Below are positions 42,800 through 52,889 of a DNA stretch of 64,000 nt, one piece after another. Location: contig OZ020616.1 in assembly GCA_963971575.1 (NCBI GenBank), positions 51,567,201-51,631,200 of the forward strand, read 5' to 3'. The number at the start of each line of letters is the position of its first letter. The first letter of the stretch is position 1. The position numbers and the translations under genes were made by a program. The notes under the pieces were generated by a model. The model saw nothing but the letters and a program-made list of their open reading frames with translations, was not told the DNA's origin and ran no database searches. The stretch is from Liopterus haemorrhoidalis (taxonomy: Eukaryota; Arthropoda; Insecta; Coleoptera; Dytiscidae).

Positions 42800-43349
42800 T
42801 CATACTAAATTTGGTTAAAACTGTTTTGAAAAGATTCGTCAAAAGCAAAAATAAATAAACCAAAATAAAAAAGTTCATAAATATCGGCAAAAATAAAAAT
42901 ATATAATATAGAAGTTCATAGTTTTGCTAAATAACTGGATAAAGATCAGTGCTGTTTGATTTGAGATTTGAGCCGAACATTTCCCATGCCGCCCGAAGAG
43001 CCACTATCAGAATATAGTCATTCAATCAACTATTGAACGAAAATTCCTATCTCTCACTGCATATTTAATAGGTATTCCAATGGTCCAATATAATTAAAAA
43101 CAAGACTATTAATTTCTCGTTTCTAGTGGGACTTTTTTGAGATTTTCGATTTTTCTAGTTATGATGAAGGCATTTCCTACCTGTATGCAAAATTCCAACT
43201 CGGTAGCATATCTGGAAGTGGGTTAGAATTTCCGGACATACCCACAAATATTCAGTTTTATATATAAAGATTTCCAGCCAAGTTATTTTATATTTTAATT
43301 TTCAAAAAGTGGATATGACCTGTTTGGATAGGGACACAATTTTAATGTT
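42800..43349. other. Unassigned sequence
   Basis: No supported element or gene. Confidence 0.35.
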
Positions 43350-43384
43350 TGCCATGGGCGCCATTTACTCTAGGTACGCCCCTG
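43350..43384. mobile_element. hAT-like terminal fragment
   Basis: Reverse complement is CAGGGGCGTACCTAGAGTAA then ATGGCGCC, the style of CAGKGGCGTACCTAG-type termini. A related end is at 45367. Confidence 0.45.
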
Positions 43385-43407
43385 ACCATACGCACCACAT
43401 TGCCTTC

Positions 43408-43960
43408 TTACTGTGGGTATCTTTTGCTATTGCTTTCGGTGTTTCTTCCGGAGATTTTCTTTCTTTTGACGTTTTTGAAGAGCAACCACGAGTCATCACC
43501 AGTGACAAGATTCTTCAAAAATAATGATTGCTCGTTTCTCTTCAGCAATACGATGAAAATTCGAACACAATCGGCTTTGTTGTTGTCGGAGAGTTCGCAA
43601 GGCTCCCATCCAGCCAATTTTCACACCTTTTCAAGATTTTTAGGTGATTGACAATCGTGGATTGGTCTTCGGCCAGTAGCTGGGTTGTTATGGGATCGTC
43701 ATCTACCACGGCTGACTAAAGCCTAATCGTCGAAATCCGATGGCCGTCCTCTTCCTTCATCCTTAGGACTTTTGTCACCTGATTTGAACTTTTGGAACCA
43801 TCTTTCAACTTGTTTTTGACTGATTGTTCCTTTGCCAAAAAGCTCGTTGAGATCTCGAAATGACTTTCCATCCTTTCTCGAAGTGGTAGAGCATTATATG
43901 ACGAACATGAATATGATTTTTGACACGCATTTTTTTCAACTAAAAACAGAAGAATATTTT
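43408..43960 (-). pseudogene. mariner-like transposase, 3' part deleted
   Basis: Minus strand, from about 43860: LFGKGTISQKQVERWFQKFK, SGDKSPKDEGRGRPSDFDD (helix-turn-helix and linker), a stop, then LAEDQSTIVNHL-like sequence and the open piece WEPCELSDNNKADCVRIFIV with FLKNLVTGDDSWLLFKNVKR, carrying the first catalytic aspartate. The remaining catalytic domain is gone, replaced by the hAT-type terminus at 43384. Two frames are needed. The VTGD-SW and NVKRKK motifs suit the mori/maT-type group. Confidence 0.8.
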
Positions 43961-43989
43961 TGTAATTATTACATAAAACAAGCGCCATT

Positions 43990-44602
43990 ATTCAACACAA
44001 AATAAACACTGTAAAAAAATCGTCGTTAATTTTGCATCAACAATATAATTCGATTGCTCTATTTTCCTTTTACGCGTCGATTAGTTTATTCTTGCAAAAC
44101 GTTTTGGGAATTTTCCAAACAAAATGATTTTTTCAAAACTTGTATCAAGTTGTTTCAGGAACTTGAAAAACGGGTGTTGTAAATTACTTCATTGTCTAAA
44201 ATATGTAAGCCCTAACATATAAGATTTATGTTTATCTTAAAAATAAGAAATCTTTCTAAATTTTCGCTTAAACTCTGGTCATGAATTAAAATTTCAAGTC
44301 AACAAAAATGTTTTTTAAAGTCCTTTGAATTACTTATTTAATGATTCAACTTTTATATTCTGTATTTTATATTTTTAATGGAAATATTTCGTCCAAATTT
44401 TCAACTGTACTAAAAAATACATAAAAAAGAATAATTAACTATTAAAAATATTCGATCGGGTATTTTATACTTTGAATACATTTAATTTCAAACTTTTCAA
44501 TATTTAAAAAAGTAAAAAATATTAACTTTTATATCTATCCATCCAGGGATAAATTGAGCATAGGCGTGGACAGCGTCAGCTTATGGCCTCAACTTTATAG
44601 AG
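43990..44602. other. Unassigned AT-rich sequence
   Basis: Possibly the 5' UTR of the mariner fossil at its left edge. Nothing else was seen. Confidence 0.35.
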
Positions 44603-44683
44603 CAGTGTTTCTCAACTGAAAACGTACCGCGGACCAGTAAAATATTTAATTTTCTACCGCGGACCACAAAAAATAAATGTAGA
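44603..44683. mobile_element. hAT left-end fragment, same family as 20255
   Basis: CAGTGTTTCTCAACTGAAAA, TACCGCGGACCAGTAAAATA and TTTTCTACCGCGGACCAC repeat the first ~80 bp of the hAT at 20255. The right part is absent. Confidence 0.82.
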
Positions 44684-45047
44684 GGAAAAGGTCCTAATAT
44701 GGCCCATACTAAATGTCCCAATATGGGCTCCCAAGGAAAATTTACTAATATAGCTAACATCATCTTTCGGCAATAGCTTAAAACACACCTACCTTTCGTT
44801 CATCAATTTTACAAATTTAGTGCAGTTAAGTTCTTGTTCCGTTAGAAACGAATTACAGTAAATGTGTTTGCTTAATTTTGATTATTTTATTAAGGTAAGT
44901 TGTTGTTATAAGAATGGACAAGATTTTTATTCGATCTGTTCGTGATTTATACTTGAAGCTGTTGTATTTGATCGAGGTATATTGTGTTACTAGGAGCTAC
45001 TGCCTCACTTAATCTCAAAAAAGTCAAACATTAATTTAGATTGCCAT

Positions 45048-45316
45048 GTGCAATGTTGGAAATATGGGCTCCCCGCAAGGTCTAAATATGGGCCAGGGCA
45101 TATTCAACAATTTTTTCCAGCTGACGACGACATGGACGTTGATGAAGTAGGGCAACAAAGTCGGAATGATGAAGATGCTGCTTGCATGTTTTGTAACGGT
45201 TGTTTTTTACAGGGTCAAAGGAGCGAGCTTTGGGTTCGATGCCTAATGTGCAATATGTGGGCACATGGAAAATGAATGCTCCTGGACAGAAAAAGATTTA
45301 TATGAATGTGATTTAG
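45048..45316 (+). pseudogene. Transposase-associated zinc-finger (PHD-like) fragment
   Basis: The open part ends CMFCNGCFLQGQRSELWVRC then LMCNMWAHGK and a stop. Shifted by one frame it continues ENECSWTEKDLYECDL. The C-x2-C ... C-x2-C-x4-WxH order is that of PHD-like fingers found at the C-termini of pogo/Tigger-type insect transposases. Upstream residues PADDDMDVDEVG are acidic. The frame is broken and no DDE domain is nearby. Confidence 0.6.
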
Positions 45317-45367
45317 GGGGGGCTAAGGGGCTACAGCTCCTTAGCCTTCTTCCTAGCTACGCCACTG
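45316..45367. mobile_element. hAT-like terminal fragment
   Basis: Reverse complement begins CAGTGGCGTAGCTAGGAAG and continues GGCTAAGGAGCTGTAGCCCC, a widespread hAT-type terminus. Only about 50 bp remain. Confidence 0.55.
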
Positions 45368-45369
45368 TT

Positions 45370-46253
45370 TGTGACAATATTTCCTTCGATCAACGCGTCG
45401 ACAACGGTAATGTCACATCTCAATAAACTTGACTATATTATTTTATATTGGTAATGCACTTTTCACACTACAAAATTCCCAGTGCTACCACCCAAAACTC
45501 AGTTTTACCAATTTACTTTTAAAACCAAATAAAAAAACACAATAAAAAAGAATTTGAAGTTATCATTTCCATCTCTAAAAACCAATATAATCAAAAATAC
45601 ATTTTAAATTTAATAAACATTTCCCAATCGAAAAAACCCTATAAAAACATCTTATTTTTACAAAATGCGCGAGTATTTTTACGATAGAAATATAATCCAG
45701 GAATTGTTTTATCAATAATTGAAAACATATCAGAGTTCTGTAACAGGATCGCCTCAGCTATGTATTAGATATTTATTGCGAAGCCCGTACAAAAGCTCTG
45801 TCGATAATGGCAGGGTGGCATGTTACCGACTGCGTCAGGGGTGCAAGAGGGAGAGCGGAATAGCGATACATTTCTGCCGCTAATTGCTTCTGCGCTCTAT
45901 ACAACTCGGATGAAAAAGGAGATATATAAATTGAATCAGATGTAAAAAATTGAGGAAATATTGAGATAGTAAAGTATTATCCTCTAGATAGTCTTAGAAT
46001 GATTAGCTAATATTTTACAACTGTTCTAAACACATACAGCATCGGTTGTTAACGGGGACCATATTGTTCCCAGGGGGACATGACGTATTTATTGGGGCCG
46101 CGAATAAAAAACAGAATATTAGAGGACCTCGGACAGTTTTGAGTGGACCTCGATCATTGAATAAAAAGACTAAAGAAAGGAGGCTATATGAATTTTTTCG
46201 ATTGGGTATCCAATCATCCTCAGTCCAATTTTATAGTCAATTGTAAAAATTCA
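45370..46253. other. Unassigned sequence
   Basis: No supported gene. A GC-richer patch (GACCGACTGCGTC-like, near 45820) has no partner in the window. Confidence 0.35.
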
Positions 46254-46255
46254 TA

Positions 46256-47692
46256 CAGTGAATTTATTCTTTTATGCAACATAGAAAAAACCAAATTTAC
46301 TAGCAAAATCAAAATATTTTATTGAAAATACAAATTAAAATAATAATAATAATAATAAATAAATAACTAATAAAAACTTATAATAAATGTTCAAAAGTTT
46401 CTCCGTTTACTTGCATACAAAATGTTAAGCGATCATAAAAATGATTCAAAACATTCAGCAATTGCTCTTGAAGTATATTGTTGGATGCTTAAACAATTAT
46501 GTCTTGCAGTTCAGCAACATCCCTAAGTTCTCCATTATATACTTTTGCCTTTAAATATCCCCAATAAAAAAAATCATTGGGTGCCAAATCCGAAGATCTC
46601 GCTGGCCAATTCATCGACCATCCTCTTCCAATCCAGCTTTTTGGGAAAGTTCTATTTAAATATTCTTTCTATTCTAGAATAATGGACTTGTGCGCCATCA
46701 TGTTGAAACCATACTTGTCCATTAATATTCAGGTTTCGCAACGCAGGTAATATTTGGTTTTGCAAAAGGGCTAGACATTTTGCGGCATTAAGGTTACCGT
46801 CAATAAAAAAAGGCCCTATAATATTGGTTCCTATTATCCCTGTCCAAACATTTAATTTTTGCGGATTTTGAGATCGGGAGCAATGAAACAAATGTAAATT
46901 TTCTCGACTCCAGTACCTAAAATTTTGTCTGTGCACTTCACCATTTAGAGTAAACGTTGCTTCGTCTGTAAATAAAATTCTTTGAAGCATTGTTGGGTCG
47001 GAATTAATTTTTTCAAACATTTCAAAACAAAAATCCATACGTACAGCTGCGTCCCTTTCTAACAATTCTTGATGATTTTGAAATTTGTATGATCGAAACT
47101 TTTCTTTTTTTAAGAAGTTAAAAACAGATCCCTTACTGACACCAACGGTTTGTGCAATTGATCTTAAAGTATTTTGATTGTTTCTTCCACTTGTAATAAT
47201 ATTTCCAACTGCTTCTCTTCTGTAAGCACGTGGGATGTTGTTCTTTTTTTATTATGTTTTGACTTAAGACATCCTTCGCGATGAAATTTATTAACTAGTC
47301 TTGAAATTGTAGAGGGATTTGGTATTGGCCGATCTGGATAAGTTGCACTAAATACAGCAAAAACTTCTCTTAAACTCATTTGGGAGTTATACCAAGTTAC
47401 CATCATTATTTTTTTTTTCATCTGTATATACATGTTGATTAATTTTTAAATCAGTAATGAGCACTAATTGACACTAATTGTCATTTTTAAACATTTATTA
47501 TAAGTTTCTATTAGTTATTTATTTATGTATTACTTTTTTTTTATTTGTATTTTCAATAAAATATTTTGATTTTGCTAGTAAATATGGTTTTTTCTATGTT
47601 GCAAATGAAAATGAACACGATTTATATTGCTGTCAAAAACTGTATCCATGGTAATGACATAGTACATGTTGCATTAAGAAATAAATTCACTG
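46256..47692 (-). mobile_element. Tc1/mariner element with long inverted ends
   Basis: 1437 bp flanked by TA (46254-46255, 47693-47694). Outer ends CAGTGAATTTATTCTT and, reversed, CAGTGAATTTATTTCTTAAT. Inverted similarity runs about 150 bp inwards (AACATAGAAAAAACCA, CTAGCAAAATCAAAATATTT, ATTGAAAATACAAAT on both sides). The right copy has about 85 bp that are missing from the left, between two ATGCAACAT-like words. Confidence 0.88.
46500..47433 (-). pseudogene. Transposase, rosa/DD41D-like, frameshifted
   Basis: Minus strand: VTWYNSQMSLREVFAVFSAT and PSTISRLVNKF (first helix-turn-helix) in 47433-47164, frameshift, then SIAQTVGVSKGSVFNFLKKE, and the open block 47065-46652 with ILFTDEATFTLNGEVHRQNF (first aspartate), VWTGIIGTNIIGPFFIDG and VWFQHDGAQVHYSRIERIF (second aspartate). 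After another frameshift, NWPARSSDLAPNDFFYWGYL supplies the third. About 40 residues separate the last two, close to the 41 of the element at 49352, to which it is distantly similar. Confidence 0.85.
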
Positions 47693-47694
47693 TA

Positions 47695-48280
47695 TATTTC
47701 CACATTAAAATGTCTGGAACGGACAAGAACGGTTAATCATAGTCTAGCCGAACGGTCTGTCCTGTACTGCATGACTATTTTACGTACCAAAAGCCACGAT
47801 TTCGATTTACACGGTTTTTTGACAAACATATCTTTCGTGTAAATCGGGGGATATGTGTATAATCCTTTCTGTAGAATATCCTTGATACAACTCTGTTCGT
47901 TTTCATGACATAATTATCCATCCTCCATTTATAAAAGTTCCTACTTCATATTTTACATATCACATTTTCTGTAAATAATAAATATCCCTGTCACAATACT
48001 GTGAATTCTATTTTCTTTTCTTGACACGTCTAGAGTATATGACAAAATAACAAATTCAATTTTTAACAAATTTCTACAAAACTACTTGATCTAGGAAGAT
48101 GGAACGTTGGGAAATGCGTCTAACGAAGAGAGAAATGTCTCTGACAATCCCAAGAGATGCCACTGCAAATCTACCACAATTTTCATACTGCATCATTTGT
48201 CAGGCGGATATTCAATGGTGTAAAACTATTTTATAAACCGTGACTACTATTTTGATACAACACAAACAGTCGACATACTG
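47695..48280. other. Unassigned sequence
   Basis: No gene. It leads into a 13-G run at 48299-48311 at the 3' side of the LINE. Confidence 0.4.
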
Positions 48281-49162
48281 TCACATAATTAATATTGAGG
48301 GGGGGGGGGGGACGATAGATCTAAAAAAAGTCTGCACTTCTACAAAATACAAGTAATATAGTAAGATAATATTCGTATCGCATTTTTTTTGGAGAATGAA
48401 TATTTTATTTGCATGGGAACTTACACCCCAAAGTACAACCCTATAGTTTATATGTGAATGAAATATTGCATAATAAGCCATTTTAGTTGCCTCCGGTGTA
48501 ATTACAGAAGAAATTTTCCATAATGCAAATATAGTCTGCGATAATTTTTTACATACACTTTTTACATGTTCTTTCCATGATAAATTCGTATCTAAATAAA
48601 CTCCTAAGAACTTACAACTACTATTTTGTTCTAGGCTAATATGCCTAGTAGTTATTAAAAGATGGCTAGTTTTTTCTGCATTTAGAAGTAATTTATTTGC
48701 TGTAAACCAATCTTTTGCTAACTTTAAGCACCTGTCTCTCTGTTCGATGACATCCTCTAGTGTGTTTGAAGAGCAAAGGAACGATGTGTCGTCAGCAAAT
48801 AGTATTGTCGAAATTACCGGTACTGGCGAAGGTAATGATGGTAATGTTGCATCTCTAATATTTGCTGGTAGATCATTGGTGTAAAGAACAAAGAGAATGG
48901 GTCCTAAAATTGAGCCTTGTGGCACGCCCTGTGTCACGTGACTGATTTGCGAAAATTTTCCATCCGAAAATACCGTCTGTTGTCTGTCACTCAAGTATGA
49001 CTTTATAAGATTTAGAGCAATACCTCTAACCCCAAGGCACTCTAGCTTGTATAGTAGAAGTTCATGATCTACACAGTTAAATGCCTTCGTTAAGTCACAA
49101 AAGGAGACTGATATTATATTTTGTTTGATTATATTATCGTAAATATACTCAAGAGCTTTCAC
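48281..49162 (-). CDS. LINE reverse transcriptase, partial
   Basis: 293 open codons. Residues 22-40 VSFCDLTKAFNCVDHELLLY (domain 3, the usual KAFD is KAFN), YLSDRQQTV, GVPQGSILGPILFVLYTNDL (domain 4), ILFADDTSFL (catalytic FADD), FTANKLLLNAEKTSHLLITT, CKFLGVYLDTNLSWKEHV (thumb) and LWGVSSHANKIFILQKK. The last 30 residues are not LINE-like. Between domain 4 and FADD an extra PSLPSPVPVIS segment is inserted compared with the ORFs at 17236 and 32158. Loss of a catalytic-region aspartate and of the ends makes it non-functional. Confidence 0.85.
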   Translation of the reverse strand: MKALEYIYDNIIKQNIISVSFCDLTKAFNCVDHELLLYKLECLGVRGIALNLIKSYLSDRQQTVFSDGKFSQISHVTQGVPQGSILGPILFVLYTNDLPANIRDATLPSLPSPVPVISTILFADDTSFLCSSNTLEDVIEQRDRCLKLAKDWFTANKLLLNAEKTSHLLITTRHISLEQNSSCKFLGVYLDTNLSWKEHVKSVCKKLSQTIFALWKISSVITPEATKMAYYAIFHSHINYRVVLWGVSSHANKIFILQKKCDTNIILLYYLYFVEVQTFFRSIVPPPPSILIM

Positions 49163-49320
49163 TAAGGCATCGTTTATATTTCTGTTGGAAATGAAACCGA
49201 ATTGTGGTGGAGATATTGTTTTTATTTAGAAAATTTATAAGTCTGTTTTTAATGATGTTTTCTAAAATTTTTGATATAGTTTAATTATTTAAACGCGCCA
49301 TTAGACAACTATTTTAACAC
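48281..49320 (-). mobile_element. LINE fragment (jockey/CR1-like)
   Basis: Minus-strand RT coding sequence, frameshifted near 49180, where ISPPQFGFISNRNINDALVK precedes the open part. It is cut on the 5' side close to the DD41D element at 49352. The C-terminal region is replaced after residue ~260 by unrelated sequence ending in a poly-G tract on the plus strand. No tail or duplication was found. Confidence 0.75.
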
Positions 49321-49351
49321 GCTTTTTTTTCAACTAGTGACGGCTATATTA

Positions 49352-50662
49352 CAAGGTGTCTCAAAAGAAATTTTATATTTATTTAGCTTACTGCGTGAAC
49401 GCAACGTATCCGAGGGGCGCGGGGGTTATGTCAATCGGTAGCCTGGCTCTTGGGAATTCAGTCGCTATACAGCGTTTCTCGGGAGCAGACCGCGCGTTAT
49501 GCGTGCGAGAGTTTTACAAAAACGGTGATTCGACGACTGTAGCTGTAGCGGTAATTCTGCAGTATTCGAGGTTTTCGCCACTTAAATGATGCGCCAAGCA
49601 TTCCTCTCATTCGACATTGGGTTAAAAAGTTTGAAGAAACTGGTACAACGCTGGATAAATCAAAATCCGGGCGACCTAGGTCATCAAGAATGGTAGAAAA
49701 CCTGGAGAATGTTAATCAGTCTGTTCGTGACGACCCGAACCTTTCAATTCGGAAGCGCGCAAGTGCTTTAAATGTGCATAGATCATCATTACATCGCATT
49801 ATGCACAAAGACCTAAAGCTGCACCCCTACAAAATTCAATTGGTGCAAGAATTAAAGACCCAAGATGCCAGTCAGAGGCTTAATTTCGTAAATCAGGTGA
49901 TTGAGCGATTTTCAACGTTTACCAACATTTTGTTTTCGGATGAAGCTCATTTTCATCTTAATGACCACGTAAATAAGCAGAACTGCCGCTACTGGAGTGC
50001 AACGAATCCGAAACGCAAACATCAGAAACCCCTACATTCGCCTAAAGTGACCGTATGGGCTGCGATGTCGGCGCGAGGAATTATCGGCCCTTACTTTTTT
50101 GAAGACGAAAGGGGGCGTGCAGTTACAGTGAATTCAGAGCGTTATGTGGAGATGTTAGACAACTTCTTGGTACCTGAACTGCAAAACTTTCCTGGCTATA
50201 ACCAAAGAACATGGTTCCAACGGGACGGAGCAACTTCACACACGTCCAATATGTCTCTGCCACGTGTTCGTGAAATTTTCTCAGGCAAATTGATCTCCCG
50301 GAGAGGTGACATAAATTGGCCTCCACGCAGTCCAGATTTAACCCCTATGGACTTTTTCCTATGGGGTTATCTTAAATCTAAAGTTTACGCCAATAAACCG
50401 ACTTCACTGGCGCATTTGAAAGAAAATATCCGTCACGAAATGGCAGCCATCCCTGAGTCCACTTGCCGAGACGTCATAAGTAATTTTACTGTTCGATTAA
50501 ATGAGTGCCGAGAACGCGAGGGTCCACATTTAGACGATATTAGTTTTAAGAAATAAATCCCCAAAAAGTGTATTTTAATAATTAATAAACAATTTTTCTA
50601 TATACGGCTTACTTTTTGTTTAATCGATCCACTAAATATAAAAGTTCTTTTGAGACACCTTG
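49352..50662 (+). mobile_element. Tc1/mariner element, DD41D (rosa/VS-like), copy B
   Basis: 1311 bp with 30-bp TIRs (49352-49381 and 50633-50662, one mismatch, same as copy A) and TA on each side (49350-49351, 50663-50664). It keeps the full catalytic domain but has a frameshift in the N-terminal region. Very similar to copy A outside the indels, so both descend from a recent common source. Confidence 0.94.
49428..50556 (+). pseudogene. DD41D transposase, one frameshift, catalytic triad intact
   Basis: The ATG at 49428 starts MSIGSLALGNSVAIQRFSGA. A net +1 change at about 49545 relative to copy A shifts the frame, and the second frame runs without stop to 50556. Residues of the long part: SIRKRASALNVHRSSLHRIM (helix-turn-helix), ILFSDEAHFHLND (D1), FQRDGATSHTSN (D2), PRSPDLTPMDFFLWGYLKSK (D3). 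Counting D2 to D3 gives 41 residues between, hence DD41D, the spacing known for rosa/VS elements. The frame from 49690 alone is 288 codons. Confidence 0.9.
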
Positions 50663-50664
50663 TA

Positions 50665-51412
50665 TAATAATTAAAAAGTATCATTTCAACTGCTCACGTG
50701 GCAGTGCTACAAGTTTATTTATATGCATTAATATATTGTACTTCTTTAATTTCTTTTAGTATAGAACTATAACATTCTCTTAATATGAAGTTCAGTAGAA
50801 CCATAGAAACTGAAATTACTAAAATGAAGTGTAAAGAACTAAGAAAAGTCATAAAAGAAATTCCCCTAACAATCCTTTTATGTCTGTTCATTTATTTCTG
50901 TTCATAGTATAAATTTATTCGCATTTCTACTGTCATTTTCTAAAACTTTTATATCAAATAAAAATGTTTGATTTTATTTATTGAGTTAAAAATAAAAACT
51001 TCCTGAAAAGACTTACAGTTATAATTTGATTTTCAATGTTGTTTTGAAAGTTGATAAAAATTGGATAGACATTTTAAACTTTATATTTAATATTTTTTAA
51101 ATTTTTACCTAAAATAAATTTATTATTATATTTCTATAGTCCGTTTCTTTGGTTTAAACGGAACTACATTTTGAAAACTAGTATTTTTTAACGATTTAAA
51201 TGAAACTTCTAATCATTTTGTTCAGTAATAGTCCTTCAAACCTTAAAAATTAATTAAAATTAATTTTTGTTATTGTTATTTAAGAAAATCTTAACTTAAG
51301 ATCAATAAAATATAATGACCTGAAAAAATATAATAACCACCTTTTAATACGAAAACGGGAAAATGGGAAATCCTTTACAGAATTAGAATTCCGCTTAAGA
51401 TATCAAGGATTA
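50665..51412. other. Unassigned AT-rich sequence with an M2 terminus
   Basis: 51137-51180 (ATAGTCCGTTTCTTTGGTTT, AAACGGAACTACATTTTG) repeats in reverse the right end of the element at 8617-8645. The rest is unassigned. Confidence 0.45.
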
Positions 51413-52020
51413 CACAGCTCTACAAAAAAACAAAAAGGGTCATACCCAGACATACGATAAATGGTTTCCGAAGTATTTTTGCTCGCTGATCACGAATCTG
51501 TGACCTTAAACCTGACATGCTGGAGGTCGACCGATATCAGATTCGGATTCAGCATCCTCGAAAACATACGTATGAATTTTCATAGGTTTTTCGAATAGCA
51601 TCTGGCCTTTTCATCCCAAAAACTCTCGAAATGACCTTTAGTGACCTTGAAAGACCTTGAAAACAGATGCAAAGTGTAAACTAACACTGGTTTCGGATTC
51701 AGAGACCTCAATAACATATCTACAATTTTTTTTAGAATTTTTGGAGGTGTTTCGGCCATTTGACCTTGAACAGATTTTGACCTTGTCTTGATAAGGTCAA
51801 ACGGTCACTGGATTCGTAATCAGCGACCTCAAAAACCTTCATATGAATTTTTTTAGATTTTTTTAATCAAATTTTCGGATTTGACCTTTACCCTGACCTT
51901 AGCAAGGTTTGAGGACCTGATGGAGACAAACCGACCACAGATTCGTGATCAGCGAGCAAAAATACTTCGGAAACCATGTATCGCATGTCTGGGTATGACC
52001 CTTTTTTTTGTAGAGCTGTG
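51413..52020. mobile_element. Element with ~85-90-bp TIRs and GACCTTGA motifs
   Basis: Left end CACAGCTCTACAAAAAAAC and AAAGGGTCATACCCAGACAT are answered at the right by ATGTCTGGGTATGACCCTTT and TGTAGAGCTGTG; the inverted match continues through TTCCGAAGTATTTTTGCTCG. TTA precedes and follows (51410-51412, 52021-52023). The interior repeats TGACCTTGA-type words at least five times. No protein is encoded. Superfamily not assigned. Confidence 0.85.
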
Positions 52021-52029
52021 TTATCAAAG

Positions 52030-52885
52030 CATTATACTCGGAAGCAGAATGCAGAGTACTTCACCAAGGTACTACTAGCAACACAATCCCAATTAAATCG
52101 GGGGTAAAACAAGGATGTTCTTTATCTCCGCTGCTTTTCATTTTAGCCCTTGACTGGATCCTAACACATATAAGTGGGAACAGAAATGGTATATTGTGGG
52201 ATCTCCAACACCATTTAACAGACCTAGACTATGCAGACGATATCTGCATGCTGTCTCACAAATTCGACTCCCTTCAGGACAATCTGAACCAACTCACTCA
52301 ACTAGCCAAGCTAACAGGACTCGAGATTAATATCTATAAAACAAAAACCCTGCGCATAAACACCACCAACACAAGACAGTTAAAAATTGGCCAAGAGGAT
52401 ATTGATGATGTAGATTTGTTACTTTGGCAGCATAATTGCCAAAGATGGAGGAGCAATGTTGGATATTGAGCAACGCTTGAACAAGGCCAGGCAAGCTTTC
52501 GGTATGTTAAATGCTATCTGGAGATCCAATTATATCTCAAGAAACACAAAGCTGCGCTCAACACAATTGTGAAATCGGTGCTTTTCTACGGATGTGAGAC
52601 CTGAGGTTACCCGTGTAATCGCTTCCAAATTGCAATCCTTTGTAAACAGATGTCTCCGCAGAATCATCCGAGTGTTCTGGCCGGAAAGATTATCTAACGC
52701 AGAGCTATGACAACGAACATACCAAACAGACATCTAGAAGAAAATAAAATTGCGCAAGTGGAAATGGATAGGACATGTCCTGAGGTGAAAGCGGACTAGC
52801 GTGCCTAGAATGGCCTTGGATTGGAATCCACAAGACACAAGCAAAATCGGAAGGCCAAAAACAACCTGGCGACGAACAATTGTAG
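52030..52885 (+). mobile_element. RTE-like LINE fragment
   Basis: Starts within RT coding sequence right after the TIR element and runs to the C-terminal region, where frames are broken: GGAMLDIEQRLNKARQAFGM, SKLQSFVNRCLRRIIRVFWP, RKWKWIGHVLR and SKIGRPKTTWRRTI are readable in sequence. No tail or duplication was seen. Confidence 0.8.
52050..52469 (+). CDS. RTE-like reverse transcriptase, palm fragment
   Basis: 140 codons open from 52050, upstream of the first Met at 52194. VLHQGTTSNTIPIKSGVKQG and CSLSPLLFILALDWI form RT domain 4 (GV-QGC-LSP-LF), TDLDYADDICMLSH domain 5 with the YADD catalytic pair, then LGLEINIYKTKTLRI-type domain 6. The fragment lacks the endonuclease, and the frame breaks at 52469. 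Confidence 0.82.
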   Translation, partial: CRVLHQGTTSNTIPIKSGVKQGCSLSPLLFILALDWILTHISGNRNGILWDLQHHLTDLDYADDICMLSHKFDSLQDNLNQLTQLAKLTGLEINIYKTKTLRINTTNTRQLKIGQEDIDDVDLLLWQHNCQRWRSNVGY

Positions 52886-52889
52886 CGAA

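Noticed and set aside
43716..43988. 90-codon minus frame as an independent gene
   Set aside because: It is an off-frame reading of the mariner N-terminal region; the recognisable motifs lie in the neighbouring frame.
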